DNA of 36,830 nt from Terriglobia bacterium (lineage in GTDB: Bacteria; Acidobacteriota; Terriglobia; Bryobacterales; Bryobacteraceae): NCBI GenBank assembly GCA_003175985.1, contig PSRJ01000145.1:1-36830 (forward strand), written 5' to 3'. The stretch's first letter is position 1. Each line of letters begins with the position of its first letter. The notes beneath the pieces were generated by a model. It saw nothing but the letters and a program-made list of their open reading frames with translations, searched no databases and had not been told where the DNA came from. Made by a program: the position numbers and the translations under genes. This document shows positions 24,562 to 32,222 of the stretch, one piece after another.

Positions 24562-26298
24562 ATGATCAAGGTAGGGGGCTGGGTTGCCCTTTGGGGTTTG
24601 TTCGCGGTAACGCCGGCGCAAGCGCAACCTGCGAATCAAGGGTCGCCTTCGGCGGCCCAGGAAAAACCCGAAGAAGGCATCCCGGTCACTGATCCGCTCG
24701 TGATCGCCAAGTGTGGAACCTGCCACACCAAAGACGAGAAGGGGAATCTCTCGCGCATCTCCTGGGAACGGGCTGCTCCCGAAGGATGGGAGCAAGCTAT
24801 CAAGCGAATGGTCCGGCTCAACGGGCTGGAGATTACGCCCGCCGAGGCGCGATCGGTTCTGAAGTACCTCAGCACCTATCACGGCCTTGCGCCGGAAGAA
24901 GCCAAACCTGTCATGTATATGGCGGAGCACCGTATGCAGGACGAACCGGTGCCGAACGAAACGGTACGGACCACCTGTATGGGTTGCCATCCGATCGGCC
25001 GGGCCCTCTCCTGGCGCCGCTCAAAAGAGGATTGGAAACTGCTCGCGAACATGCACGTGTTCCTGTATGCGCAGGCCGACGTAGCCTTTCGCCGGGGCTT
25101 CTTCGGAAATGGCAATGCCCCGGTAATCCCCCAGGTTCAGGAAGATGCGCCGCCGCTCGTCGATCAGACAATCGATTACTTGGCCAAGAACGTTCCATTG
25201 CACACGCCCGAGTGGGCGGCCTGGCGAGCACGCATGCGAACGCCCAAACTGATCGGCCGCTGGCTGGTAACTGCTCACATCCCCGGCCGAGGCATGTATT
25301 ACGGCGAGATGGTGATGGAGCCGGGCTCCGCGGACGATGAATTCACCACCCGTGTGAAGCTTCAGTCCGTTGCCGACGGCTCCACTCTCACGCGATCGGG
25401 TCAAGGCTTGGTCTATGCCGGTTATTCGTGGCGCGGGCGCTCCAAGAATTCCGGCCCTGCCGGTTCGGCGCCGGGCGACCTTTCGAAAGAAATGCGCGAG
25501 ACGATGTGGGTTTCACCCGATCAACGGTGGGCGGAGGGCCGGTGGTTTTGGGGTGAATACCAGGAATTCGGTGTCGACGTGAAGATGGTGCGCGCCGTGG
25601 CCGATCCAACGCTCGTAGGCGTGGATCGCACGATGCTCAAACAGGGCTCTCAAGCCAACCGTATTCGATTGGTCGGCGATAACCTGCCCGCGCAAGTGGC
25701 GCCGGCCGACCTGGACTTCGGCTCCGGCGTATCGGTGCGGCGCATCATTTCACGTACCGCCGGTGAGATTGTGGCGGAAGTCGATGTCGCCGCCAACGCG
25801 GTCCCCGGCAAACGCGATGTCGCTTTCCGGCGCTCCGTGCTCGAAAGCGCGATCGCCGTATACGATCGCATCGACTATATTAAGGTCCTGCCGGAAGCGT
25901 CGCTCGCCCACTTGGGAAGCGATGTCCACCCCAAGGGTTACGAACAGTTTGAGGCTGTAGCGTATCAGCGCGGCGCGGATGACAAGTTGCACACGGCCGA
26001 CGATGTCGAACTCGGGCCCATCGATGTCACCTGGTCGGTGGAAGAGTATCTTTCCGTTTATGGTGATGACGACAAGGACTTCGTTGGGACGCTCAGTCAA
26101 AGCGGTCTGTTCACGCCCGCTCTGGATGGACCGAACCCCAAGCGCAAGTTCGGTCGCAACAATTACGGCGACGTCTGGGTTGTAGCCACTGCCAAGAACG
26201 AGAAAGACAATGATGGCAAGCCGCTCGCCGGCCGTTCTTACCTGGTGGTCACCGTACCCACATACGTCCGTTGGGATCAGCCGGAGGTCGGCCAGTGA
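24562..26298 (+). CDS. qhpA: Quinohemoprotein amine dehydrogenase alpha subunit (di-haem)
   Basis: 578 residues with a signal peptide cleaved after AQAQ. Two c-type haem motifs lie in the N-terminal domain, C51-G-T-C54-H55 and C139-M-G-C142-H143, followed by beta-barrel/Ig-like domains, the known layout of QHNDH alpha (peaA/qhpA). The protein takes electrons from the CTQ cofactor in the gamma subunit and passes them to an external cytochrome or azurin in the periplasm. AAGGAG at 24549-24554 gives a seven-base spacing to the ATG. Its stop overlaps the qhpD start by three bases. It is somewhat longer than characterised alpha subunits (about 500 mature residues). Gene order alpha, maturase, gamma, beta matches peaABCD, making the assignment secure. 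Confidence 0.93.
   Translation: MIKVGGWVALWGLFAVTPAQAQPANQGSPSAAQEKPEEGIPVTDPLVIAKCGTCHTKDEKGNLSRISWERAAPEGWEQAIKRMVRLNGLEITPAEARSVLKYLSTYHGLAPEEAKPVMYMAEHRMQDEPVPNETVRTTCMGCHPIGRALSWRRSKEDWKLLANMHVFLYAQADVAFRRGFFGNGNAPVIPQVQEDAPPLVDQTIDYLAKNVPLHTPEWAAWRARMRTPKLIGRWLVTAHIPGRGMYYGEMVMEPGSADDEFTTRVKLQSVADGSTLTRSGQGLVYAGYSWRGRSKNSGPAGSAPGDLSKEMRETMWVSPDQRWAEGRWFWGEYQEFGVDVKMVRAVADPTLVGVDRTMLKQGSQANRIRLVGDNLPAQVAPADLDFGSGVSVRRIISRTAGEIVAEVDVAANAVPGKRDVAFRRSVLESAIAVYDRIDYIKVLPEASLAHLGSDVHPKGYEQFEAVAYQRGADDKLHTADDVELGPIDVTWSVEEYLSVYGDDDKDFVGTLSQSGLFTPALDGPNPKRKFGRNNYGDVWVVATAKNEKDNDGKPLAGRSYLVVTVPTYVRWDQPEVGQ
26283..26287 (+). promoter_or_regulatory. Ribosome binding site deciding the GTG start of qhpD
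   Basis: GGAGG lies seven bases before GTG 26295, inside the 3' end of qhpA. It favours the GTG over the in-frame ATG at 26271, which has no such site. Confidence 0.7.
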
Positions 26299-27743
26299 CC
26301 GCGTCGAGCTCGCTGGTCTACCGCCTCGGTGAGTTTCATTCGTTCTCCACGCGGGACCGGAGCTTTTTGTACCTGGTGCCGGCGGGAGCCATCTTCGAAC
26401 TGGATGCTGCCGCCCAGGCGCTGATTGACAGGCTGGCTCAAGGCGAGGCTTCGCCCGAAGAACTCTGCGCAATGCTGGCTGCGCAGGGCTTGCCCGCCTC
26501 GGAGGCCCGGGAATTGATCGCAGAGTTGGCTCACTCGCGTGTGATCGTTGCCGGAGAACTTCCCCGCGTACCGCTGGACGACGCGCCCCCGGATTTTCCT
26601 CTGCAAACGCTGGTCCTCAATCTCACGAATCAGTGCAACCTGTCGTGCCAGTACTGCTACGAGTTCGGAGCGGATAAGGTTGCCACACCCGAAGGTAAGC
26701 CGAAGTTCATGGATTTCGAAACGGCGAAAGCCTCCGTGGACTTCCTGCTGGGCCAATCGCCCGGGCGCCGCGCGGTGCACATCACATTCTTCGGCGGCGA
26801 AACACTCATGAATTTTCCGCTGCTCAAGAAAGTAGTGATCTACGGGAAGGAACGGGCCGCCGGGGAAGGCCGCTCCATCGACTTCAGCCTGACCACGAAT
26901 GCCACGCTACTGACACCTGCCATCATCGACTTCCTTTCCGAGAATCGCATCGGTGTGACGGTCAGCATGGATGGACCAGCGGACCTGCACGATCAACTGC
27001 GCGTGTTCGCCAATGGACGCGGCAGCTATGACGTGATCGAGCCTCGAGTCCGCGCGCTGATCCGGAACCACCGCACGCGGCCGATTACGGCGCGGGTGAC
27101 CTTAACTTCGGGCGTCGCCGATGTGGTGCGCATCTTCCGCCACTTGAAGAACGATCTGGGCTTCCATGAAGTCGGCTTCGCTCCGGTCACCACTTCCCCG
27201 AATCGGCTCTACGCGATTAACGACAGCGGAATGGATGATGTGCTCGGACAATTTCGAGTGCTCGCCGACGAATACCTGGAATACGCGCTGCGCGGCGAAT
27301 TGCACGGGTTTTCGAACGTCAGCGACACTTTGTCGGAGCTGTACCAGGGAGTCAATAAATCGCACCCCTGCGGCGCTGCCTTGGGGTTGGTTGGCGTCGG
27401 CCCGTCAGGCGACATCGCTCCGTGTCACCGCTTCGTGGATTCCGACACTCACTCCATGGGCCACATCTCCACCGGCATGGACCGGGACAAGCAAACAGAT
27501 TTTCTGCGGCGGGGGCACATCAATTCCAAGTACGATTGCCATACCTGCTGGGCGCGCCCGCTCTGCGCGGGCGGCTGTCATCATGAAGCGTATGTCCGTT
27601 ATGGGGACACCGGCCACGCCAACCTGCACTACTGTGATTGGATCCGTAGCTGGACGGATACGTGTCTGCGAATCTACGGGACGATCAGTGTCCACAACCC
27701 CGAGTTCTTAAGAGTTTTTGCGGAAAGGAAAGCCTTGTCATGA
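26295..27743 (+). CDS. qhpD: Radical SAM/SPASM maturase forming the QhpC thioether crosslinks
   Basis: 482 residues from GTG 26295: GGAGG at 26283-26287 lies seven bases upstream and the GTGA overlap with the qhpA stop couples translation. A longer frame from 26271 would run inside qhpA. The radical SAM cluster ligands are C114, C118 and C121 (CNLSCQYCY). The C-terminal SPASM-type region has C359, C377, C415, C418, C424 and C428. The family (QhpD/PeaB) forms Cys-to-Asp/Glu side-chain thioether bonds in the gamma subunit in the cytoplasm before export. An N-terminal domain of about 100 residues probably recognises the leader peptide of QhpC. Its TGA overlaps the qhpC start (ATGA), as expected for enzyme and peptide substrate made together. 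Confidence 0.95.
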   Translation: MTASSSLVYRLGEFHSFSTRDRSFLYLVPAGAIFELDAAAQALIDRLAQGEASPEELCAMLAAQGLPASEARELIAELAHSRVIVAGELPRVPLDDAPPDFPLQTLVLNLTNQCNLSCQYCYEFGADKVATPEGKPKFMDFETAKASVDFLLGQSPGRRAVHITFFGGETLMNFPLLKKVVIYGKERAAGEGRSIDFSLTTNATLLTPAIIDFLSENRIGVTVSMDGPADLHDQLRVFANGRGSYDVIEPRVRALIRNHRTRPITARVTLTSGVADVVRIFRHLKNDLGFHEVGFAPVTTSPNRLYAINDSGMDDVLGQFRVLADEYLEYALRGELHGFSNVSDTLSELYQGVNKSHPCGAALGLVGVGPSGDIAPCHRFVDSDTHSMGHISTGMDRDKQTDFLRRGHINSKYDCHTCWARPLCAGGCHHEAYVRYGDTGHANLHYCDWIRSWTDTCLRIYGTISVHNPEFLRVFAERKALS

Positions 27744-28081
27744 AGCACCTGCGACCTTTAAATCAGAAGGCGAGCCGCATCGCCAACCAAGCGGCGCCGC
27801 CCGAGGAAGACGTGATCGCGCTGCAGAATCCTCCGCAGGCGGCGCCCAAGCCCCACATCCCGATGGGTTGTTCGCTTTCTTTTTCGCCGGGTTGGGAAGT
27901 GGATTCGGCGGGCGGAACGGCTGGGCTTTGCCAGCCGGTGGAGCGCGATATCTACGATTGCTACGTAACCTGTTTCTGGCCCGCACAGGTGCCCGATCAT
28001 CTCAACAACTCTCCCGATTGGGCCAAGAAATGCGCCGCCGCGACTAAGGACTGGCGGAACCTCGATCTCGTATTCCCGTAA
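27740..28081 (+). CDS. qhpC: QHNDH gamma subunit precursor, CTQ-bearing crosslinked peptide
   Basis: 113 residues from ATG 27740, overlapping the qhpD stop; a longer in-frame reading from 27662 would run inside qhpD. The core matches the known gamma subunit residue for residue at the crosslink positions: C44/E53, C64/D70 and C78/D86 (thioether pairs) and C74/W80 (the cysteine tryptophylquinone precursor), equivalent to Cys7/Glu16, Cys27/Asp33, Cys41/Asp49 and Cys37/Trp43 of the mature Paracoccus/Pseudomonas protein. By that alignment the mature chain starts near residue 38, leaving a leader of about 37 residues, longer than the 28 or so known, rich in Gln, Ala and Pro, and not a Sec or Tat signal. 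An extra cysteine, C98, has no counterpart in the crosslink scheme. QhpD crosslinks it, a QhpE protease trims it, and an exporter such as QhpF delivers it. Confidence 0.95.
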   Translation: MKHLRPLNQKASRIANQAAPPEEDVIALQNPPQAAPKPHIPMGCSLSFSPGWEVDSAGGTAGLCQPVERDIYDCYVTCFWPAQVPDHLNNSPDWAKKCAAATKDWRNLDLVFP

Positions 28082-28087
28082 CCATTT

Positions 28088-29170
28088 ATGAAGACCTTGC
28101 TTTCATTAGTGACGCTTTTCTCGGCCGGCGCATCCGGCGCCACGCTCTTTCTGGGAGCGTATCCCGACTCGATTATCGTGTTCGACGAAGCCAAGGGGCA
28201 GGTCGCCGATCGCATCTCTTTGAGCACCGGCCTTCCCACAAGCATGCGTCTTTCGCAGGACCGCAAGAAGATTTACGTCACGACCAACGATCACAGCGGC
28301 CTCGAAGTGGTGGATGTGGCTTCGCACAAAGTGACCAATCGCTTTGTGCTCAATACCCCGACCAAGCGTTACCGTTTCAATGGCGGCGCGCCCGATCCGC
28401 AGGATCGGGTGTTTTATACAGTGACCACGGAAATGAACAAGTTGAGTGACCGGTATGATATCGGCAAGCTCAAATACACCGTGATCGATCTGGCGCAGCA
28501 GAAGATCGTGAAAGCGATCGACATTGCACACGAGGATGAGAATGCCAACGCGGGGTTCTATGGCCGCGCCGGATTTGAGGTCTCTCCCGACGGAAAGTAC
28601 CTGTACCAATTTCGCGATAAAGTCGTGATCCTGAACACGGATGACTTCAAAGTGGTGGACCGCATCGACCTCTCCAAACCGGACTTCCCCGGAATGGAGA
28701 ATGTAGGTTTCGGGGGATTGTTGGATTCGATCAGCGAGCCCGGCCAGCATGTTTCGTTGTTCAATTCCGCCGATCCGATCGTGCACAACCGTGTATTTGG
28801 CATTGCCCGCTTCGATCTGACGACGCGGCAAGTCAACTTCACGCCCATCGGCCCCGCGCCGGGTGGAATGGCGGGTTTGCAAGTCGCACCCGACAAGAAA
28901 CACGCGTACACCGTGATCGCCAACGGCCAACTGGGCAACAAACGATGCGAATTCTGGGCCTTCGACATGGGAACGAGTCGTATCACGCAAACTGCGGAAG
29001 TCCCGTGCCGTTCGCGGTTCAGTTTCGGGATGGCGGGCGACGGAGGGAAGCTCTATTTCTACGGCGCCGGTTTCGAAATCGAGGTCTACGACGCTGCCAC
29101 GTTGAAGTACGAGCGAACCTGGGACCTGAATAACGACATCACCGGCGCCGGGATGATCGTCATCAACTGA
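28088..29170 (+). CDS. qhpB: Quinohemoprotein amine dehydrogenase beta subunit (seven-bladed propeller)
   Basis: 360 residues with a short signal peptide (MKTLLSLVTLFSAGASGA), seven bases after the qhpC stop. The chain is a YVTN-like beta-propeller with repeats such as KKIYVTTNDHSGLEVVDV, YTVIDLAQQKIVKAIDI and KYLYQFRDKVVILNTDDF. In the QHNDH heterotrimer the beta subunit forms the substrate cavity together with gamma. Position directly after qhpC, size and fold all match peaD/qhpB. It is the last gene of the operon. The next gene converges on it after a 39-base gap, in which no strong terminator hairpin was seen. Confidence 0.93.
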   Translation: MKTLLSLVTLFSAGASGATLFLGAYPDSIIVFDEAKGQVADRISLSTGLPTSMRLSQDRKKIYVTTNDHSGLEVVDVASHKVTNRFVLNTPTKRYRFNGGAPDPQDRVFYTVTTEMNKLSDRYDIGKLKYTVIDLAQQKIVKAIDIAHEDENANAGFYGRAGFEVSPDGKYLYQFRDKVVILNTDDFKVVDRIDLSKPDFPGMENVGFGGLLDSISEPGQHVSLFNSADPIVHNRVFGIARFDLTTRQVNFTPIGPAPGGMAGLQVAPDKKHAYTVIANGQLGNKRCEFWAFDMGTSRITQTAEVPCRSRFSFGMAGDGGKLYFYGAGFEIEVYDAATLKYERTWDLNNDITGAGMIVIN

Positions 29171-29209
29171 AACCGCTTGCTCACCCGCGCGGCTCCGTTC
29201 CGAACCCCG

Positions 29210-30307
29210 TCACCTGCCGGCTAGCGCCCTCACGGCATAGGCGGTAGCTGCGTCGCTCATGAAGCGTCCGGCATCTGACGCCGGGTCGCGCTGCTTGTTC
29301 AAGGAAGTCGCTGGCCAGAAGCCTTCCGTTTTGTCCTGGTTCTTTACAAGCCAGGCCCGCGCCTGTCTCAATTGGGCCTGTGCGGAGGCGCCAGAGGCCT
29401 GCTGCAGGGCCAGTAGGGCCAGGCTCGTGCCGTAACCGTCGCTGCTCCTGTCGAGCGGTGTGTCGTCTCTCCGCTTCCAGGATGGCGCAACCAGTGACGA
29501 CGTACTCCAGCCTCCATCTGCCTGCTGTTTGCTCAGAAGCGCCTCGACGATCGACTTTTGCTGCTGCGCCGTCAGCAACTCAGGGAGCCTGCCGGAAGCC
29601 CACAGAAGAAAAGTGCGGTTCAAAAGAGATTGCCGTTCCTGTTCTTGCTGAAGATATGCTCCCAGCAGCTTTACACTCTCGTGAACGCCTGCGGAGGCGC
29701 GATAGTCCGCGGGCGTGTTCCCTACCGCAAGCGCGCCGAGCGTTGCGCCCCAGAACTGTGAATCGTCCGCTTCCCAGGGCTCATTATGGAAATTCAGCCA
29801 GGTCCATGCCCCTTTCGCGTCACCGGATGTGAGTTGCAGAGCCCACATGTTATCGAGAGCCAGCCTGGTGTCTGCGCTCAGCTTGCCGTTCGGTACGTCA
29901 TAGCTGGTGAGGATGAGCGCATCGAGAACGGATTCCGTTCCACGCGCTTCCGCTGTTTTGGGAGGGCCGTTCTTTTCGTCGCTGTAAAACGGCAGAGCTT
30001 CCGGCCAAATGCGGACACGTTTGGCGACGTTCTCCAGAAGATGACGCTCGTTTGCCGAAGGACCCTGCTCCTCCAGTGCGGTTCGCAGCGCAGGCCGGCC
30101 CAGAGCGTATGGCAGGGCCGTGTGGCACGAGACGCAGAAGGTGTCATGATCGCGCGCAGCCGTCTTCCAGGTAATCCACCAACTCAATCGCTGATCCAGG
30201 TAGTGAGCTGCGTTCTTGCTGTTCCAGGCGCCGGCGTCGCTGTCGGCGGCGCTCACGGCAAGCGCCATGAGGAAGAGCGCTAAAGTCAACAGGGTTGCTG
30301 TTTTCAT
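29210..30307 (-). CDS. Secreted protein with one CxxCH haem motif and a terpenoid-cyclase-like alpha/alpha toroid
   Basis: 365 residues. A signal peptide ([15 protein letters not shown]) is followed by a single c-type haem motif C58-V-S-C61-H62 in [16 protein letters not shown]. The rest is helical with prenyltransferase/squalene-cyclase-type repeats, for example [12 protein letters not shown] and [14 protein letters not shown], preceding short helices. The function is unknown to me; related acidobacterial and planctomycete proteins carry the same CxSCH plus toroid arrangement. A GAGG ribosome site precedes the ATG. It lies between qhpB (convergent) and the qhpF-like exporter (divergent, 91 bases away), so a link to amine dehydrogenase assembly or electron transfer is possible but unsupported. 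The CxxCH could bind haem or be a redox or metal site. Confidence 0.75.
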   Translation of the reverse strand: MKTATLLTLALFLMALAVSAADSDAGAWNSKNAAHYLDQRLSWWITWKTAARDHDTFCVSCHTALPYALGRPALRTALEEQGPSANERHLLENVAKRVRIWPEALPFYSDEKNGPPKTAEARGTESVLDALILTSYDVPNGKLSADTRLALDNMWALQLTSGDAKGAWTWLNFHNEPWEADDSQFWGATLGALAVGNTPADYRASAGVHESVKLLGAYLQQEQERQSLLNRTFLLWASGRLPELLTAQQQKSIVEALLSKQQADGGWSTSSLVAPSWKRRDDTPLDRSSDGYGTSLALLALQQASGASAQAQLRQARAWLVKNQDKTEGFWPATSLNKQRDPASDAGRFMSDAATAYAVRALAGR

Positions 30308-30354
30308 GTAATCCTCTGGGTGGCTTCTATTCTACTAAATCAGGCAAGCCGGCG

Positions 30355-30363
30355 TGCCATAAT
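30355..30363 (+). promoter_or_regulatory. Extended -10 element upstream of the ABC exporter
   Basis: TG-C-CATAAT at 30355-30363 fits an extended -10 box, with no recognisable -35. It lies in the 91-base divergent spacer, and transcription would start about 30 bases before the exporter's TTG codon. Confidence 0.3.
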
Positions 30364-30398
30364 AGCGGATATCCCCGTCGCGCGATGACCATCGTACT

Positions 30399-32060
30399 TT
30401 GCTAGCCGGGTACCGGCGCGCGTTGCGCTTCCTGGCGCCGTATTGGCCGCGCCTGGTCTTCGTACTGGTTGTGGGCGCGGTGGCCACGTCCTTCTCGCTG
30501 GTACAACCTTACATCTCGAAACTGCTGATCGATGAGGCGCTCGTCAAACGCAACCTCCCCATGCTGCTGGGTGTGAGCGGGTTGATGGTGTTGGCCACCG
30601 TCGGCAGCTTCGTCCTCAACATCCTCTCGAGCTATCAGTACGTTCGCGTCTCGGCGCAGGTATTGTTCGATATGCGGCTCGCCCTGTACCGCCATCTCCA
30701 GACTCTTTCGCCGCGGTTTTGGGCGCGCAGCAGATTGGGCGACGTGGTCTCGCGAATCAACAACGATATCGCGGAAGTTCAGAGGATTTCTGCGGACAGC
30801 CTGTTGAGCATTTTGTCCAATATCGTCTTTCTCGCCGGCAGCGCGGGAATCATGACCGCACTGAATCCCCGGGTCTTCCTGCTGAGCGCTGACGTGATTC
30901 CGGTAAGCATCTGGGCCCTGAGACACTATCAGCAGCGGCTGGCCGGGCGGGTGCGGGAGGTGCGGGAGCAGAGTGCGGCGATCGGCAGTTTCCTGCTCGA
31001 AACTCTGCTAGGGATCCGGCTGGTAGCGACTTCAACCGCCGAAGAACGGGAAGTGACGCGATTCCAGGCACACAATCAGCGTTTCCTGGACGCCCTGATG
31101 CGCATGCAGTTGACGTCGTTCCTGGCGGGCGCGGTCCCCGGCACGGTGCTGACCCTGGCCACGGCCGCACTGTTTCTCTACGGCGGCAAACTCGTCATCG
31201 ACGGCACTTTGACGACGGGATCTCTGGTTGCTCTCATGGCTTATCACATGCGCCTGCTCGCGCCGATCCAGAACCTGATGAGTCTCTACACGAACCTGGT
31301 TTCGGGCGGAGTGTCGCTGGCACGTGTGTGGGAACTCTTCGACACGCCGGCCGAAGTCGTCGAACGCCCGGAGGCGCGGGCGCCCGAACTAATGCGAGGG
31401 GAAATCGAGTTCGACCGCGTATCGTTTCGGTACGGCGCCGATGCGGTGCTGCAAAACCTTTCGTTTCGCGTCCCGGCGGGAACCATCCTTTCGATTCTGG
31501 GACCCAGCGGCGCGGGCAAGAGTACGATCGCGGATCTTCTGGTTCGTTTTTACGATCCGGATGAAGGAGCCGTGCGGATCGATGGCCACGATCTGCGGGA
31601 TCTCACGATCGGCAGGCTCCGGCGTGCCGTGGTGCTGCTCGATCAATCACCGTATCTGTTCCACGCCAGCATTCGAGAAAATCTCCTCTACGCCCGGCCC
31701 GAAGCAACCATGGACCAGGTCGTCGCAGCTTGCCAGGCCGCAGCAATCCATGAAAGGATACTCGCTCTCCCGCAAGGTTACGAGACGATTATTGCAGAAC
31801 GCGGACAGACTCTTTCTGCGGGAGAACGCCAGCGTGTCGCCTTGGCCCGTGCATTGCTCGCCGAGCCGCGCGTCCTGGTTCTTGACGAACCTACGTCCGC
31901 ACTTGACGAAGCCAATGAACGCGCCATCGTGGATACTCTGTCACGGGTCTTGGCGGGCCGCACCGCGATTTTGATTACCCATCGGCCTTCTTTGGCTCGC
32001 GTTGCGCATCAGACCCTGTTCCTTTCACCCGCCGCCGTACCGAATCAAGCCTCGGCGTAG
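30399..32060 (+). CDS. qhpF: ABC exporter, permease fused to ATPase; probable QhpF-type transporter of the crosslinked gamma subunit
   Basis: 553 residues. The first 300 or so form a type-1 exporter membrane domain with about six helices. The ATPase follows: Walker A G368-P-S-G-A-G-K-S375, Q-loop LLDQSPYLF, signature L472-S-A-G-E476, Walker B VLVLDEPTSALD and the H-loop ITHRPS. As a single half-transporter it should act as a homodimer. QHNDH loci encode such an exporter (QhpF), thought to move the crosslinked QhpC to the periplasm, and this one lies 1.2 kb past qhpB. A lipid or drug exporter cannot be excluded. The start is uncertain: TTG 30399 is the first usable codon because an upstream ATG frame hits a stop, and no good ribosome site is seen. 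Confidence 0.72.
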   Translation: MLAGYRRALRFLAPYWPRLVFVLVVGAVATSFSLVQPYISKLLIDEALVKRNLPMLLGVSGLMVLATVGSFVLNILSSYQYVRVSAQVLFDMRLALYRHLQTLSPRFWARSRLGDVVSRINNDIAEVQRISADSLLSILSNIVFLAGSAGIMTALNPRVFLLSADVIPVSIWALRHYQQRLAGRVREVREQSAAIGSFLLETLLGIRLVATSTAEEREVTRFQAHNQRFLDALMRMQLTSFLAGAVPGTVLTLATAALFLYGGKLVIDGTLTTGSLVALMAYHMRLLAPIQNLMSLYTNLVSGGVSLARVWELFDTPAEVVERPEARAPELMRGEIEFDRVSFRYGADAVLQNLSFRVPAGTILSILGPSGAGKSTIADLLVRFYDPDEGAVRIDGHDLRDLTIGRLRRAVVLLDQSPYLFHASIRENLLYARPEATMDQVVAACQAAAIHERILALPQGYETIIAERGQTLSAGERQRVALARALLAEPRVLVLDEPTSALDEANERAIVDTLSRVLAGRTAILITHRPSLARVAHQTLFLSPAAVPNQASA

Positions 32061-32078
32061 CCTGGAAGAGCAGACGTG

Positions 32079-32105
32079 GATTTCCTAACAGTGTTGCCGG
32101 AAATC
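32079..32105 (+). terminator. Stem-loop downstream of the ABC exporter
   Basis: A perfect seven-base stem, GATTTCC at 32079-32085 pairing with GGAAATC at 32099-32105, plus an inner AAC/GTT pairing. It begins 19 bases after the exporter stop. There is no T-run behind it, so it may be a transcript-end stabiliser instead of an intrinsic terminator. Confidence 0.35.
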
Positions 32106-32222
32106 GGCTTCTGTCGCTGGTGACGAACGATACAGAGGTTTCGGGTTGACGGCATTCAGCAATACAACAGTGCATCCTCGGTGGCAATTCGTGCTTTATG
32201 TAGCGGGATAGAATCTGGATGC

